Positions 37,996-50,623 are shown, counted from the stretch's first letter. The stretch is DNA of 64,000 bases from Citrobacter youngae (GCF_003818115.1 NZ_RPOI01000021.1:62001-126000), one strand, 5' to 3'. Made by a program: numbers and translations. Notes: generated from the letters alone by a model not told the origin.

Positions 37996-38064
37996 TGTAG
38001 GCCGGATAAGGCAACGCCGCATCCGGCAAATTATTGCGGGGACGCAACGCTTATCCGGCCTGCC
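37996..38064. repeat. REP cluster between mutT and yacG
   Basis: The palindrome gtaggccggataaggcaacg followed by ccgcatccggca (37997-38028), and the half-unit gcaacgcttatccggcctgc (38044-38063), lie between the convergent ends of mutT and yacG. Together they form a small BIME. Confidence 0.87.
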
Positions 38065-38076
38065 GTTGTCGCTGAA

Positions 38077-38271
38077 TTACTTCTGCTCTTCGCTCCAGTC
38101 ATCGCTTTCTGACAGATCGCCGGAGCTTGGGATACGCTTCTCTTCCGCGGCCCATTCACCCAGGTCGATTAACTGACAACGTTTGCTGCAGAATGGACGA
38201 AACGGACTGACTTCTGCCCACACGACTGCTTTACCGCAGGTTGGGCAGTTTACGATAGTTTGTTCAGACAT
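38077..38271 (-). CDS. yacG: DNA gyrase inhibitor/zinc-binding protein YacG
   Basis: YacG is a small zinc protein that binds GyrB and inhibits gyrase in E. coli. It has 64 residues. The zinc knuckle is C9-x2-C12 (NCPTCGK) and C28-x3-C32 (FCSKRC), followed by [18 protein letters not shown] and an acidic tail. It is last of the coaE-zapD-yacG group, 9 bp after zapD. Confidence 0.96.
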   Translation of the reverse strand: MSEQTIVNCPTCGKAVVWAEVSPFRPFCSKRCQLIDLGEWAAEEKRIPSSGDLSESDDWSEEQK

Positions 38272-38280
38272 CTTAACTCC

Positions 38281-39644
<1,364 letters not shown>

Positions 39645-39869
39645 AGATGCAGATCCTGGAGTTTAAGTTTGATTATCAAACAGTTAAAAGTTAAGCGTGC
39701 GAAGGCGAGGCTGCTGCAGGATTAACCTACTATTCGCCAGGTAAATTTATGGGATTGTAGCGTAAAAAAAGAGAATTTCGCAGTCTTGCGCGGCATTGAT
39801 TAGTGCGTATGATAGCGTCACTGGAGTTGTGAGTTTCGATTTTTCGCCATTAACCCCAGGAATCCGCAC

Positions 39870-40913
39870 ATGCGTATCGAAGAAGATCTGAAGTTAGGTT
39901 TCAAAGACGTTCTTATCCGCCCTAAGCGTTCTACTCTCAAAAGTCGTTCCGATGTTGAACTGGAACGTCAATTCACCTTTAAACATTCAGGTCAGACCTG
40001 GTCCGGCGTGCCGATTATCGCCGCGAACATGGACACCGTTGGGACGTTTGCCATGGCAACGGCGCTTGCCTCCTTCGACATCCTGACCGCTGTGCACAAA
40101 CACTATTCTGTTGAAGACTGGGCCGCTTTCATTGCAGATTCCTCAGCCGATGTACTGAAACACGTGATGGTTTCAACCGGGACGTCGGACACTGATTTCG
40201 AAAAAACCAAACAGATTCTGGCATTGAATCCAGCGCTGAACTTTATCTGCATTGATGTGGCAAATGGCTATTCAGAGCATTTTGTTCAGTTTGTGTCGAA
40301 AGCACGTGCGGCCTGGCCGACAAAAACGATCTGTGCTGGCAACGTGGTCACCGGCGAGATGTGTGAAGAACTGGTGCTTTCCGGTGCTGATATCGTCAAA
40401 GTGGGCATTGGCCCAGGTTCTGTATGTACCACCCGCGTAAAAACCGGCGTTGGCTATCCGCAGCTTTCTGCCGTCATTGAATGTGCTGATGCAGCGCACG
40501 GCCTGGGTGGCATGATTGTCAGCGACGGTGGCTGCACAATGCCGGGTGATGTGGCAAAAGCGTTTGGCGGCGGCGCAGACTTCGTGATGCTCGGCGGCAT
40601 GCTGGCCGGCCATGAAGAAAGCGGCGGTAAAATCGTTGAAGAGAACGGTGAGAAATTCATGCTGTTCTACGGTATGAGCTCTGAGTCTGCTATGACGCGC
40701 CATGTTGGTGGTGTTGCTCAGTATCGTGCCGCTGAAGGTAAAACCGTTAAGCTGCCTCTGCGCGGCCCGGTTGATAATACCGCTCGCGATATCCTTGGCG
40801 GACTGCGTTCTGCTTGTACTTATGTCGGTGCATCCCGTCTGAAAGAGCTGACCAAACGTACAACGTTTATTCGTGTACAGGAACAAGAAAACCGCGTTTT
40901 CAATAGCCTGTAA
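39870..40913 (+). CDS. guaC: GMP reductase GuaC
   Basis: GuaC reduces GMP to IMP with NADPH, salvaging guanine nucleotides for adenine synthesis. It has 347 residues. The IMPDH/GMPR barrel carries catalytic C186 in [12 protein letters not shown], the phosphate loop [20 protein letters not shown] and the substrate segment [12 protein letters not shown]. No CBS domain is present, as expected for GMP reductase. The upstream gap holds the promoter, which I did not resolve. Confidence 0.97.
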   Translation: MRIEEDLKLGFKDVLIRPKRSTLKSRSDVELERQFTFKHSGQTWSGVPIIAANMDTVGTFAMATALASFDILTAVHKHYSVEDWAAFIADSSADVLKHVMVSTGTSDTDFEKTKQILALNPALNFICIDVANGYSEHFVQFVSKARAAWPTKTICAGNVVTGEMCEELVLSGADIVKVGIGPGSVCTTRVKTGVGYPQLSAVIECADAAHGLGGMIVSDGGCTMPGDVAKAFGGGADFVMLGGMLAGHEESGGKIVEENGEKFMLFYGMSSESAMTRHVGGVAQYRAAEGKTVKLPLRGPVDNTARDILGGLRSACTYVGASRLKELTKRTTFIRVQEQENRVFNSL

Positions 40914-40933
40914 GAACAGGTCGTACGGTTAAA

Positions 40934-41013
40934 CGCCTGATGGCGCACAGCTTATCAGGCCTACGCTCATGCTCTGTGTAGGCCTGATAAGGCGTTTATG
41001 CCGTTATCCGACA
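40934..41013. repeat. BIME of variant REP units between guaC and hofC
   Basis: Two inverted units, cgcctgatggcgcacagctt with atcaggcctacg (40934-40965) and gtgtaggcctgataaggcgt with ttatgccgttatccgaca (40977-41013), are of the GCCTGAT variant type rather than the GCCGGAT type seen elsewhere in the window. They sit between convergent guaC and hofC. Confidence 0.87.
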
Positions 41014-41020
41014 TTTAAAT

Positions 41021-42223
41021 TTATCCCACACCACTCATTGCATCTCCCAGATGAAAAATCGGTAGATACATTGCCACAACCAGCGTACCGATAATCAACC
41101 CCGTAATGACAAGCAAGGCTGGCTCAAGTAATGACGCCAAATTTTCGGCCTGAGATAGCGTGTACTCGCTGTGATGTCGGGCGAGGTTTTGCAACATCGC
41201 ATCCAGAGAGCCGGAAGCTTCACCGGTTCTCACCAGTTGCAAGCAAAGCGGACTAAATTCACCGCTATTTTTAAGCGCCAGCCATACCGGCTTCCCGGCA
41301 CTGATATCGTGATGCACCTGTGCCAAACGTTGGGACCAATAAGGGCAGTTAAGGGTTTCAGTGACACTCTCCAGACCTTGCAGAAAGGGAATGCCCGCGT
41401 TTTGTGTTAATGCCAGTACGGTGAAGATCTGTGTAAGTTTTTGCCCCCTGACCATCGACCCGATGATGGGGAAGTGCAGCAGTGTTTTCTGACGCAGAAT
41501 AAGCCAGTAGGGTTTCTGCTTTATCAATCCGTATGTTGTTCCCAGCACCAGGCATAGCAACCCTGCCAGCCATCCCCATCGACTGCTGTAGTGTGCCGCG
41601 GCCATAATCCACTGAGTGAGCGTCGGTAGCGGGGTGTTGAACGTACGATAGATGGCGGCAAACTCAGGGAGTACAAACTGCAGCATCGCCAGCACGACCA
41701 TTATCGCCATGGCAAGAATGATAATGGGGTAGCGTAGTGCTTTTTTGACTTTATCAGCGAGTTGCTGTTGGTTTTTTTGCTGACGGGCAAGTTCAAAGCA
41801 GCAGTCGTCCAGTTTGCCCGTTAGTTCTCCGGTGCGGATCATTGCCTGGTACAGCGGGGGAAATACGTGTTGCCACCGCGAAAGCGAGGCTGACAGCGCA
41901 ATGCCTTGTTCCATATCGTAAGCCAGCGTGCGCAGTAATGCCTGCCACTGGTTGCTGGGATGCTGTTCAGCGAGCAGAGTTAACCCAGCGGAAAGCGTCA
42001 ATCCCGCTTTAAGCAGTGTTGCCAACTGGCGTATGGCTTCGGCACTGTTTGCTCTGCTCCAGTGCGAGGTTTTAACGCGCATCCGGTTAATGTGAATTGG
42101 CGTAATCTGCTGCTGTTCGAGCACAAACAGGAGCGATGGTCGGGTATCAGCCCATAGCATCCCTGCTACAGGTTGACCTTCGTGGGTTATTCCTTGCCAG
42201 CGCCAGAGGTGTTTAGTTGGCAT
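41021..42223 (-). CDS. hofC: Type IV pilus assembly inner-membrane protein HofC (PilC-like)
   Basis: HofC belongs to the GspF/PilC platform family that works with the HofB ATPase in pilus assembly. It has 400 residues. Two repeated T2SSF domains are seen (ATLLKAGLTLSAGLTLLAEQ near residue 70, and the second near 270, LALTQNAGIPFLQGLESVTE), with membrane segments near 170, 220 and 375. It overlaps hofB by 11 bp. Confidence 0.93.
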   Translation of the reverse strand: MPTKHLWRWQGITHEGQPVAGMLWADTRPSLLFVLEQQQITPIHINRMRVKTSHWSRANSAEAIRQLATLLKAGLTLSAGLTLLAEQHPSNQWQALLRTLAYDMEQGIALSASLSRWQHVFPPLYQAMIRTGELTGKLDDCCFELARQQKNQQQLADKVKKALRYPIIILAMAIMVVLAMLQFVLPEFAAIYRTFNTPLPTLTQWIMAAAHYSSRWGWLAGLLCLVLGTTYGLIKQKPYWLILRQKTLLHFPIIGSMVRGQKLTQIFTVLALTQNAGIPFLQGLESVTETLNCPYWSQRLAQVHHDISAGKPVWLALKNSGEFSPLCLQLVRTGEASGSLDAMLQNLARHHSEYTLSQAENLASLLEPALLVITGLIIGTLVVAMYLPIFHLGDAMSGVG

Positions 42224-43586
42224 GGGGCGTGCCCAGTACGCGGATCAGTTCTTCAAATGTCGTTAACCCTTGTTCCACCGCCTGACAGCCATCCTCGAAA
42301 AGAGTACTCTGAGCATCCGATTCCACAACGTCTGCGGATGAGCCATCGGCAATACGTTGCCGCAACGCAGGCGTAATGGGCAGTACTTCAAACAGAGCGG
42401 TTCGACCATAAAACCCGTGATAGCAGTGTTGGCAACCGGGTGCCTGCCAACGCGGTAGTGGCGTGGGCCAAAGTGTTGCCGGGAGTGTTATGGGAGTATC
42501 AAGTCGTCGCCGACAATGTGGGCATAATTTTCTGACTAATCGCTGCGCAACTATTAATGTCAGCGCGGAGGCAATCATCCAGCGTGCCACCCCCATTTGC
42601 TGCAGGCGTATCAGTGTTTCACTGGTGGAATTGGTATGCAGTGTCGAAAGAACCAAATGACCGGTTTGTGCGGCTTTCAGGGCAATCTCAGCTGTTTCGC
42701 CGTCGCGGATTTCGCCTACCATAATAATGTCGGGATCCTGGCGCAGTAGTGCACGTAATACACCCTGAAAATTAAGTCCGGCGCGAGGATGGATTTGTGT
42801 CTGATTGAGTCCTTCAATGGGGATCTCGACCGGATCTTCTACACTACAGAGATTCACATCGGGGGTGTTTCGGGTTTGTAGCGCACTGTACAGGGTAACC
42901 GTTTTGCCGCTCCCGGTCGGCCCGGTGACCAGAATCAAACCCTGTGGTTGCTGTAATGCTTGTGAAAACGCAGCCAACTGTGCCTCATGCATGCCCAGTG
43001 CGTTGACCTCCAGCGTTTGATTAACCTGATGAAGCAGGCGTAGCACTACTTTTTCACCCCATCGGCAAGGCAGCGTGGCGATGCGAAACGAAATGGGGTC
43101 ACCTGAAATCTCCACGGTAAATTGTCCATCTTGCGGGAGTCGGTGCTCGGCAATATCCAGACTGCCTAATACCTTTAATCTTGCAGTGAGAGCAATGCCC
43201 ATCTCGGTTGTGACTTCCGGTAATGTGTGTAGTACGCCATCCACACGTATCCTGATCCGGTAGTGATTCTCCGCAGGTTCAATATGAATATCAGAAGCCC
43301 GTTGTGCCAACGCGGATTGAAAAGCATGGTTCAGCAACCCTGCGGCAGTTGCGCTGCTTTCTGTGATGATGGCCGGGAGCATTTTACGCGGCGCGTGTGT
43401 GTGGCCCTCCATTTGCTGACGCGTCCAGCACACAATATCGATGCGTCGGGTCGTGGCAAAATGCAGTGCATCCAGCAGTTCGTGGGAAGGGGCATCCACA
43501 ACAGCGATATGCACCGCGTCATTGTCTGCATCCAGTAATATGGCCTGATAGCGCTGGCACAGCGCCGTTAGTTGGGTGGTATTCAT
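42213..43586 (-). CDS. hofB: Type IV pilus assembly ATPase HofB (PilB-like)
   Basis: HofB is the cytoplasmic hexameric ATPase expected to power extension of a PpdD pilus. It has 457 residues (E. coli 461). Walker A GPTGSGKT is at 222-229, the Asp box VEDP at 249-252, Walker B DIIMVGEIRD at 286-295, and a tetracysteine zinc site CPHC (355-358) and CQHC (385-388). The N-terminal domain is shorter than in PilB. It follows ppdD by 9 bp. Confidence 0.95.
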   Translation of the reverse strand: MNTTQLTALCQRYQAILLDADNDAVHIAVVDAPSHELLDALHFATTRRIDIVCWTRQQMEGHTHAPRKMLPAIITESSATAAGLLNHAFQSALAQRASDIHIEPAENHYRIRIRVDGVLHTLPEVTTEMGIALTARLKVLGSLDIAEHRLPQDGQFTVEISGDPISFRIATLPCRWGEKVVLRLLHQVNQTLEVNALGMHEAQLAAFSQALQQPQGLILVTGPTGSGKTVTLYSALQTRNTPDVNLCSVEDPVEIPIEGLNQTQIHPRAGLNFQGVLRALLRQDPDIIMVGEIRDGETAEIALKAAQTGHLVLSTLHTNSTSETLIRLQQMGVARWMIASALTLIVAQRLVRKLCPHCRRRLDTPITLPATLWPTPLPRWQAPGCQHCYHGFYGRTALFEVLPITPALRQRIADGSSADVVESDAQSTLFEDGCQAVEQGLTTFEELIRVLGTPHAN

Positions 43587-43595
43587 CTCTTTTCC

Positions 43596-44033
43596 TTAGT
43601 TGGCATCAAAACGAAAAACGTCTTCGCAAGCCTGTTGCAGCGCGCTGTCATTCTGGATAGAGCAGTTGCGATTCCAGCCCGTTATGCCGTTGGCGTTGTC
43701 CCAACCCGGCGTCATGGTGATGCTTAGCCCGTTCAGGCTTTCCTGCCCGCTGAGGCTGACCACGCCTTTTTCCACGCTCATACCTGAGACATAGCGGGTG
43801 GTGGTCACAGAGGGGATGCCATTTGTCCCGGCATCACAGGTTTCTGTTCCGCCGTGCTCCAGCGCGCAGAGTTCGACGGCAGTACGGTAGGGGACAAAGG
43901 TTTGCAGCATGTCTGTCAACGCGGCTTTGCGCAGATAGTTTTGATAAGCGGGGATACCGATAGCGCTGAGGATGGCAATGATGCCAATGACCACCATCAG
44001 TTCGATAAGCGTGAAGCCTCGTTGTTTGTCCAT
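43596..44033 (-). CDS. ppdD: Major type IV prepilin PpdD
   Basis: PpdD is the type IV pilin subunit. It has 145 residues. The prepilin leader MDKQRG is cut before F7 in GFTLIELMVVIGIIAIL, with the invariant glutamate at mature position 5, and is followed by the hydrophobic assembly helix. Two cysteine pairs are available for disulfides. The leader peptidase is not in this window. It heads ppdD-hofB-hofC. Confidence 0.96.
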   Translation of the reverse strand: MDKQRGFTLIELMVVIGIIAILSAIGIPAYQNYLRKAALTDMLQTFVPYRTAVELCALEHGGTETCDAGTNGIPSVTTTRYVSGMSVEKGVVSLSGQESLNGLSITMTPGWDNANGITGWNRNCSIQNDSALQQACEDVFRFDAN

Positions 44034-44190
44034 TGTTGATTTGCTCCTTGAGTTAGCTGGCGCTACTTTGGCAAATCGAAGGGATTTTAGGCGAGAGGCA
44101 AAAAATAGAACGAGAAGGCCGGTTCAGATGAATGTTACGAAATTACAGAATCAGACAACGTATTTGCGAAGATGCTCGAATAAACTGCCG

Positions 44191-44240
44191 ATCGGCGGCG
44201 GGGCTGTAGGCCCGATACGCGAATCGCCATCGGGCAGAAC
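44191..44240. repeat. REP-like palindrome between ppdD and nadC
   Basis: The outer arms ctgccgatcggcg and cgccatcgggcag enclose a ggctgtaggcccgatacgcg core. It matches the GCC(C)GAT-type REP family imperfectly. It lies just downstream of nadC, within the upstream region of ppdD. Confidence 0.7.
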
Positions 44241-44249
44241 AGTCAGTGA

Positions 44250-45790
<1,541 letters not shown>

Positions 45791-45794
<4 letters not shown>

Positions 45795-46645
45795 CGCTGT
45801 TTACAACATTACTGGTGTTGATTGTTGAACGCCTGTTTAAGCTGGGTGAGCACTGGCAGCTTGATCACCGGGTTGAAGCTCTTTTCCGTCGGGTTAAGCA
45901 TTTCTCGATGATGCGTACGGTAGGCATGGCCCTGATTGCGATGGGGGTAACGTTCCTGCTGCTGCGCGCACTCCATGGGCTGCTGTTTAACGTGCCCTTG
46001 CTGGTGGCGTGGATCTTAATTGGCCTGCTGTGCATCGGCGCTGGCAAGACACGTCTTCATTATCATGCCTATCTGAACGCGGCGGCTCGCGATGACGCTC
46101 ACGCCCGTGAGGCGATGGCCAGAGAATTGACGCTGATTCATGGCGTGCCGCCGGACTGCGATGAGCGTGAGTTTTTGCGTGAACTGCAGAACGCGCTGTT
46201 ATGGAACAACTTTCGCTTTTATCTGGCGCCGTTATTCTGGCTGATCGTCGGTGGTTCGTGGGGACCGGTGACGCTGGTGGGTTATGCTTTTTTACGTGCC
46301 TGGCAGTCCTGGCTGGCGCGCTATCAGACGCCGCATCAGCGTCTGCAATCGGGTATCGATGCAATTCTGCATGTGCTGGACTGGATCCCGGTGCGCCTGG
46401 CGGGCGTGGTCTATGCGCTGTTAGGACACGGCGAGAAAGCGCTTCCGGCCTGGTTTGCCTCGCTTGCGGATATGCATACTTCGCAGTATCAGGTGTTGAC
46501 GCGCCTGGCGCAGTTCTCGCTGGCGCGCGAACCCCATACCGATAAAGTCGAAACGCCAAAAGCTGCCGTTTCGATGGCGAAGAAAACTTCGTTTGTGGTG
46601 GTGGTGGTCATTGCGCTGCTGACCATTTATGGGGCATTAGTATAG
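45791..46645 (+). CDS. ampE: Inner-membrane protein AmpE
   Basis: AmpE is a CobD/CbiB-like membrane protein, co-transcribed with ampD and proposed as a sensor or transporter in beta-lactamase induction; its exact role is unsettled. It has 284 residues with about four membrane segments (near 38-58, 60-80, 143-163 and 266-283) and a long cytoplasmic loop. The start overlaps the ampD stop (ATGA). Confidence 0.95.
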
Positions 46646-46648
46646 CGT

Positions 46649-46732
46649 TGTGCCGGATGGCGCTAACGCTTATCCGACCTACAATGAAAAAACGTGTAGG
46701 CCCGGTAAGCGTTAGCGCTACCGGGCAGTGCA
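46649..46732. repeat. BIME between ampE and the GH43 gene
   Basis: Two diverged REP-type palindromes, tgccggatggcgctaacgct with tatccgacctaca (46650-46683), and gtgtaggcccggtaagcgtt with agcgctaccgggca (46694-46728), are head-to-head. They lie between convergent ampE and the glycosidase gene, at the left border of the accessory pair. Confidence 0.83.
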
Positions 46733-46737
46733 ACGGC

Positions 46738-47688
46738 TTAGTTCGTATCAGCAGGCGGCACGCCAAAATCTGGCATGCCGTTTTCGCCCCAACGCACGAG
46801 TTTCAGACGAGTGTGGCGGTTTGGGTCGTACAGCGGATCGCCTTCGATTTCGGTGTAATTTCTCGCGTGGTACACCAGCACATCTTCACCTTCCGGCGTT
46901 TGCGTAAAGCTGTTGTGTCCTGGGCCGAACTGGCGGTTTTCGTAGCTGGTGGTAAAGACCGGGCGCGGTGATTTGTGCCAGTTCTGCGGGTTGAGTGGAT
47001 CGGCGTTGAGGTCAATCCACAATAATCCCATACAGTAATTCTCATCGGTGGCGCTGGCGGAATAGCTGATGAACAGCTTGTCGCCGTGAACCATGACGGC
47101 CGGACCTTCGTTGACCCAAAAACCCCGGCATTCCCAGTCATATTCTGGATGGCTGAGCATCACTGGCTCGCCTTTAATCGTCCATGGATTTTCCAGCTCA
47201 GCGAGGTAGATATTGGAGTTCCCGGCGATATCGGGCGATTTCTGCGCCCACAGATACCACTGTTTTCCCTGATGGTTAAAGGTTGTGGCATCAAGCGCGA
47301 AGGTATCAAACTGGGTTTTAATTTGCCCCTTTTCAACCCACTTACCACTTAGCGGATCGGCATCTGCGCACTCCAACGCAAACATGCGATGCTGGAACAT
47401 ACCCAACGTATCGAGCGCCTGAGTGTACGTGGCCGCAAAGTAGATGTACCACTTACCTGCCAGATGATGGATTTCAGGCGCCCAGATGAGTTGGCTCATA
47501 GGGCCGCTGTCCGGTTTGTGCCAGACAACAACGGGTTCCGCGGTGCGTAATTCCCCCAGAGAGTCAGCCCGGCGGATCTCCAGGCGATCGTATTCGGGCA
47601 CTGAAGCAATGAAATAGTAGTGGCTACCGTCACGTAAAATAAACGGGTCGGCACGTTGTTCAATAAAGGGGTTAGGCCACTGATTCAT
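46738..47688 (-). CDS. GH43-family glycosidase (probable cytoplasmic alpha-L-arabinofuranosidase)
   Basis: This 316-residue enzyme has the five-bladed beta-propeller pattern of glycoside hydrolase family 43. Visible catalytic candidates are D14 (RADPFILRD, base), D133 (ALDATTF, pKa modulator) and E194 (WVNEGPAVM, acid), with H258 in FGPGHNS at the expected metal position. There is no signal peptide, so it should act on oligosaccharides already imported. The sequence resembles the subgroup with exo-acting arabinofuranosidases, but xylosidase or another arabino/xylo specificity is possible. The next gene upstream is a sugar symporter whose stop adjoins this start, so the pair is almost certainly one operon. 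Confidence 0.88.
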   Translation of the reverse strand: MNQWPNPFIEQRADPFILRDGSHYYFIASVPEYDRLEIRRADSLGELRTAEPVVVWHKPDSGPMSQLIWAPEIHHLAGKWYIYFAATYTQALDTLGMFQHRMFALECADADPLSGKWVEKGQIKTQFDTFALDATTFNHQGKQWYLWAQKSPDIAGNSNIYLAELENPWTIKGEPVMLSHPEYDWECRGFWVNEGPAVMVHGDKLFISYSASATDENYCMGLLWIDLNADPLNPQNWHKSPRPVFTTSYENRQFGPGHNSFTQTPEGEDVLVYHARNYTEIEGDPLYDPNRHTRLKLVRWGENGMPDFGVPPADTN

Positions 47689-49094
47689 CAGGCTTTCCTT
47701 ACGGTTTCAGTTGTTTTTATCTCGTGGTATTCATTCAGTTCACGGTAATTGGCGCGGCGCTTTTCTAAATCTGTCTGGATTTGCTGCATGAACTCGCGGT
47801 CAACTTTCAGCAGGCGAACCACGCCTGCAGTAATCAGGTAGCCTACGCCCGGAATAATAGTGAACAACAGCATAATGCCGTTAATCGCGGAGTCGCTTTG
47901 CGCTTTAGCGCCTGCATCGTAGCCGTACCAGGAAAGCAGGAAGCCCACCATCGCGCCGGCAATCGCCAGCCCCAGTTTCAGGAAGAACAGGTTGCCGGAG
48001 AAGCTGATCCCGGTGATGCGTTTACCGGTTTTCCACTCGCCGTAGTCATCGACATCCGCCATCAGCGACCAGTGCAGCGGGGATGGGATCTGATGCAGGA
48101 TGTTGAGCAGGAAGTAGAGCACCATAATCATCATGGTGGCTTTCGGATCGAAGAAGTAAAATGCGGCGGAGAAAATCGCCAGGATGATGTTGGTCCAGAA
48201 GAAGACTTTCAGTTTGCACCAGCGATCGGTTAATACCTTCGCGAGCATACTGCCGATCATCATGCCGACAACGCCAAGGCTGATAAACAACGTTGCGAAC
48301 TGTGTGCTTTGCTGCATAACCCAGGTGACGTAGTACATGGTGGCGGCCATACGAATAAAGCCCGGACAGACGTTGCACAAGGTTAATAGCAGGATTTTCA
48401 CCCACTGATCGTTCTTCCACACGTCTTTCAGATCGGCTTTCAAATCGTCGTTCGTGGGTACCGCAGGGCGTACACGTTCGCGCACGGTCGCGAAACAAAA
48501 CAGGAACATGCACATACCAATGAAAGCCAGCACGGCCATCGCCATCTGATAGCCTTTGGCTTTATCTTCCCCGCCAAACCAGTCTGCCATTGGCAGTAGC
48601 GTGAGTGAGAGTAGCAGAGTTGCAATCCCGACCAGCACGAAGCGATACGACTGGCAGGCGACGCGTTCTTTCGGATCGTTGGTGATGACGCTACCGAGTG
48701 AACAGTAGGGAATGTTAATTGCTGTATAGGTAATAGAGAGCAGGAAGTAGGTGACAAACGCATAGATAACTTTGCTGTTATACGTCCACTCCGGAGTGGT
48801 AAACATCAATACGCTGAATAATGCGTAGGGGAAAGCCATCCACAGAAGCCATGGACGAAACCGACCATATTTACTGCGGGTACGATCGGCCATTGCACCC
48901 ATGATAGGGTCAGTAACGGCATCAATAACGCGTACAGAAAGCAGCAATACGCCGACAAGTGCAGGCGCAAGACCAAAAATATCTGTGTAAAAATAGTTAA
49001 CAAACAGCATGATAGCGCCGAATATGATGTTGCATCCGGCATCGCCCATTCCATAGCCGATCTTTTCTTTCACCGACAGCTTTCTGGTTTCCAT
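47688..49094 (-). CDS. GPH-family glycoside:cation symporter
   Basis: This protein of the glycoside-pentoside-hexuronide (MelB-like) family has 468 residues from ATG 49094, chosen because a ggag site sits 8 bases upstream; a GTG at 49103 would overlap that site. There are about twelve membrane helices. Family motifs include GYGMGDAGCNIIFG near the start and DAVTDPIMGAMADRTRSKYG with RFRPWLLW in the first cytoplasmic loop. It probably imports the oligosaccharide hydrolysed by the GH43 enzyme; substrate and coupling ion are inferred only from the pairing. No dedicated regulator lies beside it. Confidence 0.9.
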   Translation of the reverse strand: METRKLSVKEKIGYGMGDAGCNIIFGAIMLFVNYFYTDIFGLAPALVGVLLLSVRVIDAVTDPIMGAMADRTRSKYGRFRPWLLWMAFPYALFSVLMFTTPEWTYNSKVIYAFVTYFLLSITYTAINIPYCSLGSVITNDPKERVACQSYRFVLVGIATLLLSLTLLPMADWFGGEDKAKGYQMAMAVLAFIGMCMFLFCFATVRERVRPAVPTNDDLKADLKDVWKNDQWVKILLLTLCNVCPGFIRMAATMYYVTWVMQQSTQFATLFISLGVVGMMIGSMLAKVLTDRWCKLKVFFWTNIILAIFSAAFYFFDPKATMMIMVLYFLLNILHQIPSPLHWSLMADVDDYGEWKTGKRITGISFSGNLFFLKLGLAIAGAMVGFLLSWYGYDAGAKAQSDSAINGIMLLFTIIPGVGYLITAGVVRLLKVDREFMQQIQTDLEKRRANYRELNEYHEIKTTETVRKA

Positions 49095-49220
49095 CAAGCG
49101 CACTCCATTAATGTGATATGGAGAGAATTATTGTCTGGTGTTGGTGTTTTTGCGTTGCAGGATAGCGCCGCTGATATGGACTAAACAGTCATCTGTGGGA
49201 AAGTGTGAGGCAGGTAACAA

Positions 49221-49244
49221 CCCCCACCTGGTGCAGGTGGGGGG
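49221..49244 (-). terminator. Probable aroP terminator
   Basis: On the minus strand the arms cccccacct and aggtggggg form a strong hairpin 6 bp after the aroP stop, followed by only a short T-rich tract (ttgtt). The stem is very stable but the U tract is weak, so termination may be partial and lead into the GPH gene 127 bp further on. Confidence 0.55.
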
Positions 49245-49249
49245 AAGGA

Positions 49250-50623
49250 TTAATGCGCTTTCACGGCACCGGCCGTTTTCTGTTTGCACAGATAGCCAAT
49301 GCCAAGAATGGCAATCCATACCGGGATCAGGTACACAGAGATCGCCATGCCCGGCGTCATCAGCATAATCACCAGTACTGCAGCCATGAAAATCAGGCAC
49401 ACCCAGTTACCCAGCGGATAGAGCAGTGCCGGGAAGCGGGTGGTAACCCCCTGCTGCTGTTTTGCTTTGCGGAACTTCATGTGCGCCAGGCTGATCATTG
49501 CCCAGTTGATCACCAGGGCGGAAACCACCAGCGCCATCAGCAGGCCAAAGGCGGATTCTGGCGCCAGATAGTTGATCAGCACACATAGAGCCGTAACCAG
49601 CGCGGAAACCAGAATGGTGTTCACCGGTACGCCGCGTTTGTCGACGTTCATCAGCGCTTTTGGCGCGTTGCCCTGTTGAGCCAGGCCGAACAGCATACGG
49701 CTGTTACAGTAGACACAGCTGTTATAGACAGAAAGGGCAGCGGTCAGCACCACTATGTTCAGCGCATTGGCAACAAAGGTGTCGCCCAGTTCGTGGAAAA
49801 TAAGGACAAACGGGCTGGTATCAGCCGTAACACGCGTCCATGGCATCAGGGAAAGCAGTACAGCCAGCGAACCCACATAGAAAATCAGGATACGGTAAAT
49901 GACCTGGTTGGTGGCTTTAGGAATGCTTTGCTCCGGGTTATCGGCTTCTGCTGCGGTGATCCCGACCAGCTCCAGCCCACCGAAAGAGAACATAATAATC
50001 GCCATCATCATTACCAAACCAGTGAAGCCGTGCGGCAGGAAGCCACCCTGGTCCCACAGGTTACTGACGCTGGCCTGCGGCCCGCCGTTGCCGCTGAATA
50101 GCAGCCAGCCGCCGAAGATGATCATCGCGACTACGGCAATGACTTTAATAATGGCAAACCAGAACTCCATCTCACCGAACACTTTCACATTGGTGAGGTT
50201 AATGGCGTTAATAATCACGAAGAAGGCGGCCGCAGAGGCCCAGGTTGGGATCTCCGGGTACCAGAACTGAATGTATTTACCCACGGCCGTCAGTTCAGCC
50301 ATGGCAACCAAAACGTACAGCACCCAGTAGTTCCAGCCAGAGGCGAAACCTGCGAAACTGCCCCAGTATTTATAAGCAAAGTGGCTAAAGGAGCCTGCTA
50401 CCGGCTCTTCAACCACCATTTCACCTAGCTGACGCATAATTAAAAAGGCGATAAATCCGGCGATAGCGTAACCCAGAATAATACCCGGCCCTGCAGACTG
50501 AATAACGGATGCGCTCCCGAGGAATAACCCGGTACCAATCGCGCCACCCAGCGCGATAAGCTGTATATGGCGGTTTTTAAGGCCGCGCTTTAGCTGATCG
50601 CCATGCTGTTGACTTTCCATCAT
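49250..50623 (-). CDS. aroP: Aromatic amino acid permease AroP
   Basis: AroP imports phenylalanine, tyrosine and tryptophan by proton symport. It has 457 residues (MMESQQHGDQL; the second ATG at 50620 is equally possible). Twelve membrane helices of the APC superfamily follow the signature IQLIALGGAIGTGLFLGSAS (about 20-39), and the conserved FSFGGLELVGITAAEADNP loop is present. It is divergent from pdhR. A TyrR box lies upstream. Confidence 0.97.
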   Translation of the reverse strand: MMESQQHGDQLKRGLKNRHIQLIALGGAIGTGLFLGSASVIQSAGPGIILGYAIAGFIAFLIMRQLGEMVVEEPVAGSFSHFAYKYWGSFAGFASGWNYWVLYVLVAMAELTAVGKYIQFWYPEIPTWASAAAFFVIINAINLTNVKVFGEMEFWFAIIKVIAVVAMIIFGGWLLFSGNGGPQASVSNLWDQGGFLPHGFTGLVMMMAIIMFSFGGLELVGITAAEADNPEQSIPKATNQVIYRILIFYVGSLAVLLSLMPWTRVTADTSPFVLIFHELGDTFVANALNIVVLTAALSVYNSCVYCNSRMLFGLAQQGNAPKALMNVDKRGVPVNTILVSALVTALCVLINYLAPESAFGLLMALVVSALVINWAMISLAHMKFRKAKQQQGVTTRFPALLYPLGNWVCLIFMAAVLVIMLMTPGMAISVYLIPVWIAILGIGYLCKQKTAGAVKAH

